From positions 28,238,129 to 28,302,128 of the forward strand of contig NC_046683.1 in the NCBI RefSeq assembly GCF_009870125.1: a stretch of 64,000 bases of DNA, given 5' to 3'. This DNA is from Drosophila pseudoobscura (lineage: Eukaryota > Arthropoda > Insecta > Diptera > Drosophilidae). The position numbers and the translations under genes were made by a program. Below the pieces are notes generated by a model. That model was not told where the DNA came from. It did not search any database and was given only the letters and a program-made list of their open reading frames with translations. Shown piece by piece: positions 44,127-53,118 of the stretch (position 1 is its first letter; each line of letters opens with the position of its first letter).

Positions 44127-44258
44127 GCTGGCAAAAACCCTCTAGCTGAACCCTCTACGAGGGTGCCGGCTGGGCAATGGACACTGCATTATCCCGGGCG
44201 AGGATAATGCACTGTCGCTTGCCCTGCACGGGGTAATGCAGTCTAGCTAAGGCTATGG
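44127..44258 (+). ncRNA. HDV-like self-cleaving ribozyme at the LINE A 5' end
   Basis: P1 is GCTGGCA (44127-44133) with TGCCGGC (44164-44170), seven pairs with one wobble. P3 is CCCTC/GAGGG at 44151-44155/44159-44163 (or CCC/GGG with a 7-base loop). CTGGGCAA follows P1, as in the hepatitis delta ribozyme. P4 is a long imperfect stem from TGGACACTGCATTATCCC to GGGGTAATGCAGTCTA. J4/2 reads GCTAAG with the catalytic-type C at 44247. P2 pairs TAGC (44143-44146) with GCTA (44252-44255). Cleavage would fall exactly before the first base of the element. Such ribozymes are known at 5' ends of R2 and several other insect LINEs. Confidence 0.82.
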
Positions 44259-44391
44259 TCCATCGTCTTCCCGATCTAAAGTCGGGTGAACTGAACCAAG
44301 GTCATGGCTAGAGGTGCCTGGCGGCCAGGCATAAAACGCTAGGGGGTGGTCCCCCGAAAAACATTAACCGGTATGGACCTTCGGGCCAAAT

Positions 44392-45812
44392 ATGGAGGTA
44401 GATAAGGAGCAAACACGGGTTGGGATGTCAACCCAAACGTCGGTGGAACGTTGCGTGACTGCTACCACCGGCGGGCACGGGGAGGAGCAATCCTCTCTGC
44501 GTGTCGCCAGAGCTCACACCTCGGGCATGGCGGGAGCAGGTCATGTCAGTTGTAATACTACTGCCACAAAAACGACGCGTTGCAGGGTGAGCCGCGCGGG
44601 TGCCGTTGTCGATGCAGAGTCGGACCTGGAGAGCGTGCTATCCCTTAGCAAGACCGAAGAGGAAAGCCTTCTCCGCTCGCCGGAACCAGGTACCAGCTCC
44701 CTGCGTAGGGAAGGGCCGAAGCGTTCCAGGGAAGGGATGAAGGCAAAAGCTCAGTATAAGGCGGCCCTCAAGTTACTGAGCCGGCTCCAGGGCAAGGCGG
44801 ATATCTCCCAAGAGGAGAAGTCCAAGCTAGCCTGGGCTGAGCAACGGGTACAGGAGCGCAGTTGCCGCAGATGAAGGCAACAAACGGTGGATTCGCCAAC
44901 AAGGTGGAGGAGATATTGGCCAACAAGAGGCAACGCTCGATCGAGAGTGCTGCCAAAGACACTCCGGCGAGCAAGCGGCAACGCGGGCCCAAGGTGGCCA
45001 CCACCCAGCCGAAGACGATGAAGCCGAGGCAGAAGGCCATGAGCGAGGTGTCCAAGAGACATCTCATTGTGGCCTTGATCGATCGCAGCGATGAGAACGG
45101 GAAGATGACGGCGGCGCAGTGGAAGTTAGTCCACGCGCAGCTCGTCGAGGCACTGTTCTCGCGAATGGAGGAGGACCCTAGCGCTCCCATGCCCACGTTC
45201 GATGGAGCGGGATAGCTGAACGGGGTCAAAATCCTCAAGTGCAACGACGACCCAACGCGGCAGTGGCTGGTGCAGAAGGTGCCCCTACTGAAAGCTCTGT
45301 GGGAGGGGGCCAAGCTGGAGGTGATAGACAGGGAGCTGATCCCGTCCATACCAAAGGCGAAGGTGCTCTTCCCCATTGCTGTCCAGGGGGAGCGAGCACT
45401 GAAGCTGCTGCAGAGGCAAAATCCGGACGTGCCAACGGCTGACTGGAAGGTTCTGCACGCCCGTAGCCCATTACCCAACGAGGGGGGCCAGCACGTGATC
45501 CTCCAGATCAGCAAGGAGGCGGAGGACATCTTGTATCCCAAGTTCGGGAAGATGGCGTGGGGCGTAAGTAGCGTATACCTACGGCTGAAAATGCGCCACC
45601 CCGAGGATAAAGATGCGCACACCCTCCAGGCAGGCGAGGTCGAGAAGGACCTAGGTCTGGAGACCATAGTGGAGGCCGCCCAGGGTCTTGCGCTGGACGA
45701 CTCGGAGGAGGAGGAAGACGGTGACGGTGACCTGACAATCATAGTCAACCCGTCGTGCGAGGTTGAGTTAGCCACCCATGACACTAAGGGTGTTGCAACT
45801 CAATCTTCATAA
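44392..45812 (+). pseudogene. LINE A ORF1
   Basis: It starts at ATG 44392. The first 160 codons are Thr/Ser/Arg-rich and end at a stop (44872-44874). Coding sense continues in the -1 frame from about 44862, without an ATG, so an ancestral one-base frameshift is likelier than two ORFs; no slippery heptamer is visible. The second part has a basic KRQRGPK region, a QWKLVHAQL helix and a WKVLHARSPLPNEGGQHVIL block. An acidic DDSEEEEDGDGD run comes before the end, near 45812. A TAG at 45213-45215 replaces a Trp that is present in the sister copy. No CCHC knuckle is seen. The role would be to bind LINE RNA. Confidence 0.75.
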
Positions 45813-48800
45813 AAGCAAGGTAGCGTCGGCGGAGCTCCTCATTGCCATGGAGCAAGGGCCCGCCGACATAGCTTTAGTCCAGGAGCCGTGGATTGCGTCA
45901 GGCAACTCCGTGGCCGGGCTAAAGTCCTCAAATTACAACTTTCTCTACTCAACATCGGTAAGCAGGAACAGAACCGCCGAACTCGTACGGAAGGGAATCC
46001 ATGCTCATCTTATGTCTCATTACAGCACGGACGACCTGACGGTAGTGATGGTGGAGAGCGAGGAAAAGCGCCTTATGGCAGCTTCCTGCTATATGGCACA
46101 CGACAGGGCCGCTCCACTGGAAGAACTTAGGAGTCTGGTGACGGAAGCCGGCTCCAAAAATCTCGACCTGCTTATTGGCGCAGATGCCAACGCCCATCAC
46201 AATGTGTGGGGAAGCCCCGACATCAATGATAGAGGTGAGTCACTCCTAGACTTTATCTTATCCACTAACTTAGACGTAGCAAACGTGGGGGAGGAACACA
46301 CCTTCGTGGGTCCCACCTCTTCAAACGAGCTAGACCTAACTCTTGTCACGGGAAAGAGTACCTTGGTATCTAACTGGAGAGTCCTCGAAAGACTATCGTT
46401 CTCAGACCATAAGTACATTCAGTTCAAGGGCGAATGCAAACACTCTTCGAAGATAACAGTCTATAGAAACCCCCGGAACACAAACTGAGTAAAGTTTAGA
46501 AAAACAATTACTTCGAAGCTCGCGAATCCGGGCTCATAGATATAGAGAAGTCCCTAAAGACCCTATCCAACGAGTTACTGAACTCCTACCATGCATCGTG
46601 CAAACCCTCGAGGACGAAGAGGAGGTCCAAGCCACTCTGGTGGAACCGAGATCTCTCTCTCCAAAGGAACAACCTCAAGGAATTTTTCAAGATCGCCTAA
46701 CAAGCGAACGAAAAGATTGTCAATAACGAATATAAAATCTTACTTAGGAGCTACAAGAAGGTTTTACGTAAGGTACAAAGGAACTCGTGGAGAAACTTCT
46801 GCTCCAACATTGAGAAAGTGCCCGAAACCGCTAGCCTCCGGAATCTGCTTTCAAAGCAGCCCACAGTACAGAGCCAACTAAAACTAGACAACGGACAGTG
46901 GACAGAGGACAGTAAAGAAGCCCTAACAGCACTAATGGAGGCGCACTTCCCTGGATGCACCGAGGTCACTGGCGCCAAGGAGCATCAGGACATCCTTCGC
47001 GGGCATAAAAGCACCAGGACTGGACGGGATATTCTCAGCCATGATGCAGTTGACCAAAGAGGTTATTACCCCATGGCTCTTCGCAATATACTCAGCATGC
47101 CTAAGTACGGGCTATATCCCCATCCAATGGAGAACCTTAAGAGTTTTCTTCCTCCCTAAGGCAGGAAAGTGCAGCCACGTGAGTCCCAAGGATTACAGAC
47201 AGGCTTATCGGTCTGTAATCCTCCTTTTTTTCTAAAAACACTAGAAAAGCTGTTGGATTTACACATCAGGAATGAGGTAGGGGGACTGATGTCAACAAAC
47301 CAACACGCCTGCACCAAGGGGAAATCAGTGGAGACGGCACTACACTCGCTAGTAGCCACCATCGAGAGCGCCCTTCACAACAAAAAGTATGCTTTGGGAG
47401 CATTTGTGGACATCTCAGGAGCATTCAACAACGTGGCAACAACCGCAATAACAAGTCGCCTAGAAGCGAATAACATACACCCTGCAATCAACGTCTGGAT
47501 CAAAAACCTCCTAAGTTGCAGACGGGTGCAATCGGAGTGGGGCACTGCTTCCATGGTAAAGGGGGCACACAGAGGCACACCTCAGGGTGGAGTCCTGTCG
47601 CCACTACTGTGGAATCTGGTGGTCGACGACCTCATCAAGAGATTTGAAAGGAAGGCCCCAAAGATAACAGCATATGCAGATGACATAAGCATTCTTATTA
47701 CGGGTGTATGTCCATCGACCCTCAGCTCCTTAATGGAACGTACACTCAGGGAGATACGTGAGTGGGCGGAAGAGGTAGGACTCAGTATCAACGCGGACAA
47801 GACGGACCTCATCCTCTTTACCAAGAGGTACAAGGTACCGATATGGACACCCCCGAAAATTGACCAAACTAGGCTGACTCCAAAATCACAGGTGAAATAC
47901 CTAGGCACAGTACTGGACAGCAAGCTGGTATGGAGGCCCAATGTAGTGGAAAGGGTGAAGAAGGCTACCATTGCGCTTTATGCATCCAAGAAGATGCTCA
48001 GCAGCACATGGGGCCTGTCACCTGCTCTAATGAACTGGATCTACATCTCGGTGGTGCGACCAACTCTGCTGTATGGAGCCTTAGTGTGGTGGCAGGCTAT
48101 TGAAAAGAAGACATACCATAAGCTTATGGAAAAGACTCAGCGACAGGCTCTGCTCTGTATTACAGGGGCGCTGAGGTCAACCCCAACAAAAGCACTCGAA
48201 GCTGTACTCGGAATCGACCCCCTGGACATTCACGCTCGCCTGATTGCGGGAAAGGCAGCACAACGCCTTATAGCATCAGGAAATCTATAGCCACAAGGAT
48301 ACGGGCATAGTTCAATCCCCAGGGAAATGACCAGATCAACTGATTACATGACCCCCCAAACTTGCCTTGACGTCAAAACAACGACATTTTTGGAACCTGA
48401 AGACTGGAAAATTGGAAGGAACCAAACTGAGCACCTCAATATATACACAGACGGCTCCAAGATGGACGGAGGAGTAGGAGCGGGAATATACTGTACAGAC
48501 CCTGAGATAAGGCTGTCGTATAAGCTACCGGATCAATGCAGCATATTCCAGGCAGAAGTTTTTGCCATCGGGAAAGCAGCGGAGGTCGCTCTCCTCACAG
48601 AACGACCACACGATGGGGTCATCTTATTCGTCGACAGCCAAGCGGCGATAAGATCCATGCAGTCGTCCGCGGTCAGTTCCAGAAGTGTCTTGGCGATCAG
48701 TTAGGCACTAGACATCCTAAGCACGACAAAGACAGTGCGGATCTATTGGGTTCCCAGCCACCAGGGCATCGAAGGAAACGAAGCGGTGGACGTACTAGCT

Positions 48801-49318
48801 AAGGACGGCGTCGGACTGGAGAATAGAAGAACGTGCCTGTCTCCCTTAGAACGCTGCAAAGCGATCTAGAGGAGCAGGCTAGAACACAAACTGATAGCAG
48901 GTGGAGGAGGTGGAGCAGGTGGTGGAGCAGGTGGTGGAGCAGGTGGTGGAGCAGGTGGTGGTACCTGCAGAACCTCGAAAATAATGTGCAAGGAACGCAT
49001 CGAGAAACTAAGCCACTACCTACGGCACCTACCACGAAAGGACTGTAGATTGTTAGTCGGAATACTAACAGGTTATTTCCTGGCTGCTGCACATGCAACA
49101 AAGCTAGGCATCACCAACAGAGATGTAGAAAATGCGATGAACCTGGGGCTATCGAGACCCTGGAAGATCTCATCGGCAACTGTCCGGCTCTCTCAAGGGC
49201 TAGGAGGAGATACCTGGGCGCCCCAGTGCTGGCATCACTGGAAGATGCCTCCAAAAGGACGCCACAGGAACTGCTGGCCTATGCTAAAAACAAATCGATT
49301 CTCGGGGACTTTAAAACC
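45778..49318 (+). pseudogene. LINE A ORF2: endonuclease, RT, RNase H, knuckle
   Basis: ATG 45778 lies inside the ORF1 end, overlapping it by 35 bases. The endonuclease is 45778-46488, with LQLNLHKSK, LVQEPW, GADANAHHNVWG and SDH motifs, and ends at TGA 46486-46488 where copy 1 has Trp. A 13-bp deletion then shifts frame. A ~70-bp deletion occurs near 46990. RT runs 47169-48290 (374 codons) with YADD at 47673-47684; the RPISL motif is destroyed at 47191-47220. TAG at 48288-48290 ends it. RNase H is at 48433-48790 with a stop at 48702-48704. The tail carries a 12-bp repeat expansion, and the final zinc knuckle is degraded near 49125. Confidence 0.85.
48912..48959 (+). repeat. 12-bp minisatellite inside LINE A ORF2
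   Basis: Four perfect tandem units of GGAGCAGGTGGT, preceded by a degenerate GGTGGAGGAGGT. The other LINE A copies have a short AGGTGGA...TACCACCACCTGC sequence here. In frame it would encode repeats of Arg-Trp-Trp-Ser. It is private to this copy. Confidence 0.92.
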
Positions 49319-49436
49319 ATTCAAACACTCCCGCGACGGTTCATACACCCCCCCCCATCCGGATAACTAAGGCCCAGATTGGCCTATGCGTGGCCCCGCT
49401 GAGGGCCGTCCGGGTTAACCTAACCTTACCTAACCT

Positions 49437-49646
49437 AAACCAAGAAATAAAAGTAGAAGGCAACGCATTAATAAAAATAAATAATTGCAGTGTTCAATTA
49501 AATGAATTCTTAATATCTAACTCAATACCAGAATTTGCACAAAGCATATACATCAACAATAACGTAACAAGAATTAAACCATTGTCTTATTTGCGAACCA
49601 AAGAAATCGTAATAGAAAATACGCGATTAAATAACGTATTACATGT
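49437..49646 (+). mobile_element. Errantivirus env fragment, right of LINE A (G1)
   Basis: It continues the env interrupted at 44126, beginning with the second AAACCAAG. It encodes the stem just before the membrane helix (LSYLRTKEIVIENTRLNNVLHV) and stops at ACATGT, so the transmembrane segment and LTR are gone. What follows is unrelated. Confidence 0.85.
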
Positions 49647-50509
49647 TGCTTGTAGTGGGGCGGATCGAGTTTCAATTATCCAACGGCGAGGTGTATGTTC
49701 CAGTTTAAACTCCTAGCAGTCGTCACAGAAAGGAAAGGCCGATGGGTTTCGTTGTGTGTACATATATATATTGTTCATGTAGTTATTGGGTATTCGCGCG
49801 GTATGTCGACAGGTTGAAGCGGGGGTGAAAACGTAACTAACTAACTCTATGCCTTATGATGCTTTTGCTGCCGTGAGCGCCGAGTGGATCGTGGATTGTG
49901 GATCCGAGCGCCCCTCCGAGCGCACGAGAGCGAGTTGAGACCGGGGCGCAAGGAGTTGGCACAGTGCGCGGAAATTGTTTACTGCTGGCCTGAACACACG
50001 TAAGCTCAATACTCTGGTCTGATGAGCTCCTGAGGTGGCTCAAAGGGGGCCTAGCTGAGGCCACCGGACGGGTCGCAGGTTGCGGATAGCGAACGACCTA
50101 CCTATATACAGGTCATATAGGTAGGTCAGCTGCGAATAATCGGACATCCGTAGGGAGAGTACCGAAAATAAGCAGCCCCGGACAGCCAGCGGATGTTCGC
50201 GAAGTAGCAACACTGACGATGCGCTTGTGGTGCCGCCTCGTATAAGTAGCTCACACACTACCCTATCCCTACACACTACCTACCCACATCCCAACCCCCA
50301 CATTCAGCTCACACCGGGCCGGACTAAGAGTGTTATTCGACCCGTGCCGAGAGTCAGCCTGGCTGGGGGACCGGTATATAAAACTAGCCCAGTCGTTAAC
50401 GGAGAGCTCAGAGACTTGGCAGCCCCCTGTTCTAAGTATGCCTTATCCGGGCAACGTGGATCTCTGCCCGGACGGACCGTACCCCTTCTCTGCAGCTCGT
50501 GGGAAAAGA
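49647..50509. other. Unassigned GC-rich stretch between errantivirus env and LINE B
   Basis: No protein family was recognised. It could be the 5' UTR of LINE B, since ORF1 of LINE B follows directly, or a separate element. Visible structure: a CATATATATAT tract near 49760, two ACTAACTAACT-type repeats near 49836, a 13-bp perfect inverted repeat at 50095-50127, and a CA/CT-rich run near 50260-50310. A TATATAAAA motif lies near 50375. I looked for and did not find an HDV-like ribozyme here like the one in LINE A. The stretch is repeated at 63479-64000. Confidence 0.4.
50095..50127. repeat. Perfect 13-bp inverted repeat
   Basis: Arms GACCTACCTATAT (50095-50107) and ATATAGGTAGGTC (50115-50127) flank the 7-base loop ACAGGTC. 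It would form a strong hairpin in RNA. It is conserved unchanged at 63927-63959. Confidence 0.9.
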
Positions 50510-51461
50510 ATGGAAGATATGAAAAACAAACAAAATGAGTCTGGCACTCCCCAAATGCCAACAAGGAGCAATCCCAACCAGAGGAAGGCAGCGGCCCAAA
50601 GGCCTGGCCCAACCCGCAAACCAGCAGTGAAAACCTGCGCGGCGGAAGATGCTAGGGAGAGCCCAAAGGGGTCCCATCCCGGTTTCGGGGTGGGTGGTGA
50701 ATTGGCTCCCAAAACCGATACCTTGGCAGAGTGGCTATGCAATCCTGCGGCTGCTCTACCTGCTGGTAAAGTGGCGGGTGATGAGTGCCCATCTACTGTG
50801 TCCAAGCCAAACCTTTTACATATGCCGATAGAAGGAGTGCTGGTAATATACTCCGTCGGCAGAACGCAAGCCAGATGTCCAGCCCGACGGACAAATGGAT
50901 AAAGAAGGTTGAGTGGGGCTCGAAGGTGCTGCCGAACTTTGGCAAGGAAGCACCGAAGAAGGAAGCCCCTCAGCCAAAAAGGCAGCGCTCGCAAGAGACT
51001 CCTGGGCCAACACCGAAGCGCTCCAGAGTACTGCCTAACACATCGTTCGCGCAGATTGACAGAGAAAGGACGCTGATTGGCGTCCTGGACAAAGGCAGCA
51101 CGGACTCCCGAATACCTAAGAACCAGTGGAAGAGTCGCTGGCCCCGATTGAGGCTGCCAGAGGCGAGCTCAATTTTGCGTTCAGCTCTGTGACCGTAAAG
51201 GTCTACAAGTCGGATGCAGCGGCCGGGGCACGTCCTGTCGACAAGCCAGTCGAGCAGGACGCTGCCTCGGAGATCGAAGCACCCGACGATCATACAGAGA
51301 CAGACCCAGAGTGCTACTCCACCGATGGCACGCTGAGATGCGACTTCGAGGCGATGTGTTGCCACGAGGAAGTCGAGGACGATCCAGATGCCGATATTAC
51401 AGTGGTGGAGAACACAAAGGATGCCCTTGAGGCTCCTTTAGAACAATGTCCACCACTGTAA
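50510..51461 (+). pseudogene. LINE B ORF1
   Basis: It begins at ATG 50510 (MEDMKNKQNESG). Coding sense passes through three frames: 50510-50902, then 50785-51192 in the -1 frame, then 51126-51461. Similarity to LINE A ORF1 is clearest in the basic PKRQRSQETPGPTPKRSR stretch followed by LIGVLDKG...PKNQWK, matching KRQRG...LIVALIDRS...AAQWK. The central block of LINE A ORF1 (WKVLHARSP) is not found, so a deletion of about 100 codons is likely near 51190. The acidic C-terminus DDPDADITVVEN matches the LINE A end. The stop TAA is at 51459-51461. Confidence 0.6.
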
Positions 51462-53118
51462 AGCAGCATCCGCTGCTCTTATACTCCGCCTCGAAGAGAG
51501 CGGAGCAGAGGTAGCCCTGATCCAGGAACCTCGGATAGTGGGAGACAAGGTTTGTGGACTAGGGTCAAAGGAGTACAAGATAATTGTAGCTCAACATGAA
51601 GGTAAAACCCGCACCTGCATTCTCGCCAGAAAGCACCTTAATATCTTTCTTCTCCATAATTATAGCGATAGAGACAACACGGCGGCAAGCCTAGAGCTGA
51701 AAGGGACACATCTAAGGCTGATATCGTCCTACATGGCCCATGAGGAAAACGATCCTCCCAACGACCTTGTTCGCAAACTAGCCAGCGACAGCGAGAGGTC
51801 GGACATAGACCTATTAATAGGTTGCGATGCCAACGCTCACCACACTCAATGGAGGAGCTCGAATGCAAATGTAAGGGGTGAGTCACTTTTCAGCTTCATC
51901 CTTAACTCAAATCTATTTATTTGTAATCGGGGCAACGACCCCACTTTTATAATTAAAAATCGACAGGAGGTTATTGACCTCACCTTAGTGTCTCCCAACC
52001 TGTTTGACATAGTCAAGAGTTGGCAAGTCCTTGATGACCAATCTTTCTCTGACCACAGATACATCGAGACCACACTATCCCTCGAATTTCCGAAACCTAA
52101 GGACTATATTAATCCCAGGAAAGCCAACTGGGAAAAATATAGCTCAGCCCTGGAGGACTTACTCCCCTCCAAAGCACCATCATGCCCGGACACAAAAGAC
52201 GACCAAGATCGCCTAGTGAACAGGTTCACAGAAGCATGCAACAAAGCCTTCGCGGCAGCATGCCCCTCTAGCAAACCTAGGGGGAAAAAGAAACCCCCCT
52301 GGTGGTCAAAACAAATAGACATCCTATGTAAAAGCTGCAGGACCCTCTTCAACAGGGCCAAAAGCGCGAACGAGGAGAGCCACTGGGTAGACTACAAAAT
52401 CAGTCTGTCACTATATAAAAAGGAAACAAGGAAAGCAAAAAGGGCCTCTTGGCAAAAATTTTGCTCGGAAATTGAGGAAACGTCAGAGGCCGCAAGGCTT
52501 CGCAAGATTCTCTCAAAAACTAACCCCTCGGTAGGGTATCTTAAAAGGAATGACGGCACGTGGACCAACTCCAGTGAGGAGTCCCTGCACATTCTACTAG
52601 GCACGCATTTCCCAGGGTGCACAACCATCGAGACGGTACATCTCCCAGGAGAGGGACTGGTAAATTCGATAGATCTCATCCTCACAAAACGTAACATCAG
52701 CTGGGCATTAAACAGCTTCAACCCTTTCAAATCACCAGGCCAGACCAGGTAATCCCGGCCCAACTTCAGAAGGCCGGGGATACGGCCATCAACTGGCTAC
52801 AAGGTATCTTCAGGAAGATACTGGCTGTGGGTACAATCCCGAGAGCATGGCTAAAGGCAAGGATAGTCTTCATTCCCAAAGCAGGAAAAGCCTCGCACTC
52901 AACTGCAAAAGACTTTAGACCAATCAGCCTATCGTCCTTCTTCCTCAAAACCTTTGAGAGACTCGTCGGGCTGCAACTGAGGACAACTATACACCCTCAG
53001 TTGCTGTCAGGCGCACAGCATGCCTACCGGAAAGGAAAATCCACGGAAACGGCTCTTCATGAAGTGATCTCAGCGGTAGAGAAATCTCTGCATCTCAAAG
53101 AGTACTCACTCAAAGAGT
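51421..53118 (+). pseudogene. LINE B ORF2: endonuclease and RT N-terminal part
   Basis: ATG 51421 (MPLRLL) aligns with the LINE A start MTLRVL and overlaps ORF1 by 41 bases, the same architecture. TAG at 51439-51441 replaces a Gln codon. The rest is open from there to 52752: VALIQEP near 51514, GCDANAHH near 51823, SDHRYI near 52051, then a basic linker (KPRGKKKPPWWSK). A single-base loss near 52739 in the SPGPDQ motif shifts frame. RT continues in the new frame with FIPKAGKAS near 52870 and FRPISLSSFFLK near 52914, an intact RPISL. It is cut at 53118 by the duplication junction. Confidence 0.8.

Larger units (their letters stand above)
44127..49436 (+). mobile_element. LINE A, full-length copy (5.31 kb)
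   Basis: It is bounded on both sides by AAACCAAG. In order it holds a 265-bp 5' UTR starting with an HDV-like ribozyme, ORF1, ORF2 overlapping it, a 3' UTR with a C-run near 49348, and a TAACC-type tail (one unit reads TTACC). This defines the complete element. It lies in an errantivirus env in the same orientation. Confidence 0.92.
39427..53118 (+). repeat. 13.69-kb tandem duplication, first copy
   Basis: It starts inside LINE C at TTCCATTTTTCC and ends inside LINE B ORF2. The second copy begins immediately at 53119 with the same LINE C sequence and repeats everything in the same order: LINE C, errantivirus, LINE A with its TSDs, errantivirus env, unassigned GC-rich stretch. Offsets run from 13,692 at the start to about 13,830 at the end through small indels. 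The join carries CTCAAAGAGT twice (53094-53103 and 53109-53118). Confidence 0.9.
50510..53118 (+). mobile_element. LINE B, a diverged relative of LINE A
   Basis: It holds ORF1 and the first half of ORF2. Protein similarity to LINE A runs throughout (for example GCDANAHHTQWRSS versus GADANAHHNVWGSP), but nucleotide identity is low, so it is a different family in the same clade. The left limit is uncertain. The right limit is the duplication breakpoint at 53118, so the RT palm, RNase H and 3' end are missing here. The intact continuation, if any, should lie where copy 2 of the duplication ends beyond the window. Confidence 0.75.

Noticed and set aside
44768..45784. A 338-codon open frame on the minus strand (also 58567-59583)
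   Set aside because: It lies opposite LINE A ORF1, is Ser/Pro/Arg-rich from reversed codon bias, and has no recognisable domain.
48912..48959. Short regular repeats as a CRISPR array
   Set aside because: Contiguous 12-bp units without spacers, inside a LINE coding region of a eukaryote.
50019..50045. CTGATGAG resembling the start of a hammerhead ribozyme core
   Set aside because: Stem II is not followed by GAAA, and no flanking stems I or III form around a cleavage triplet.
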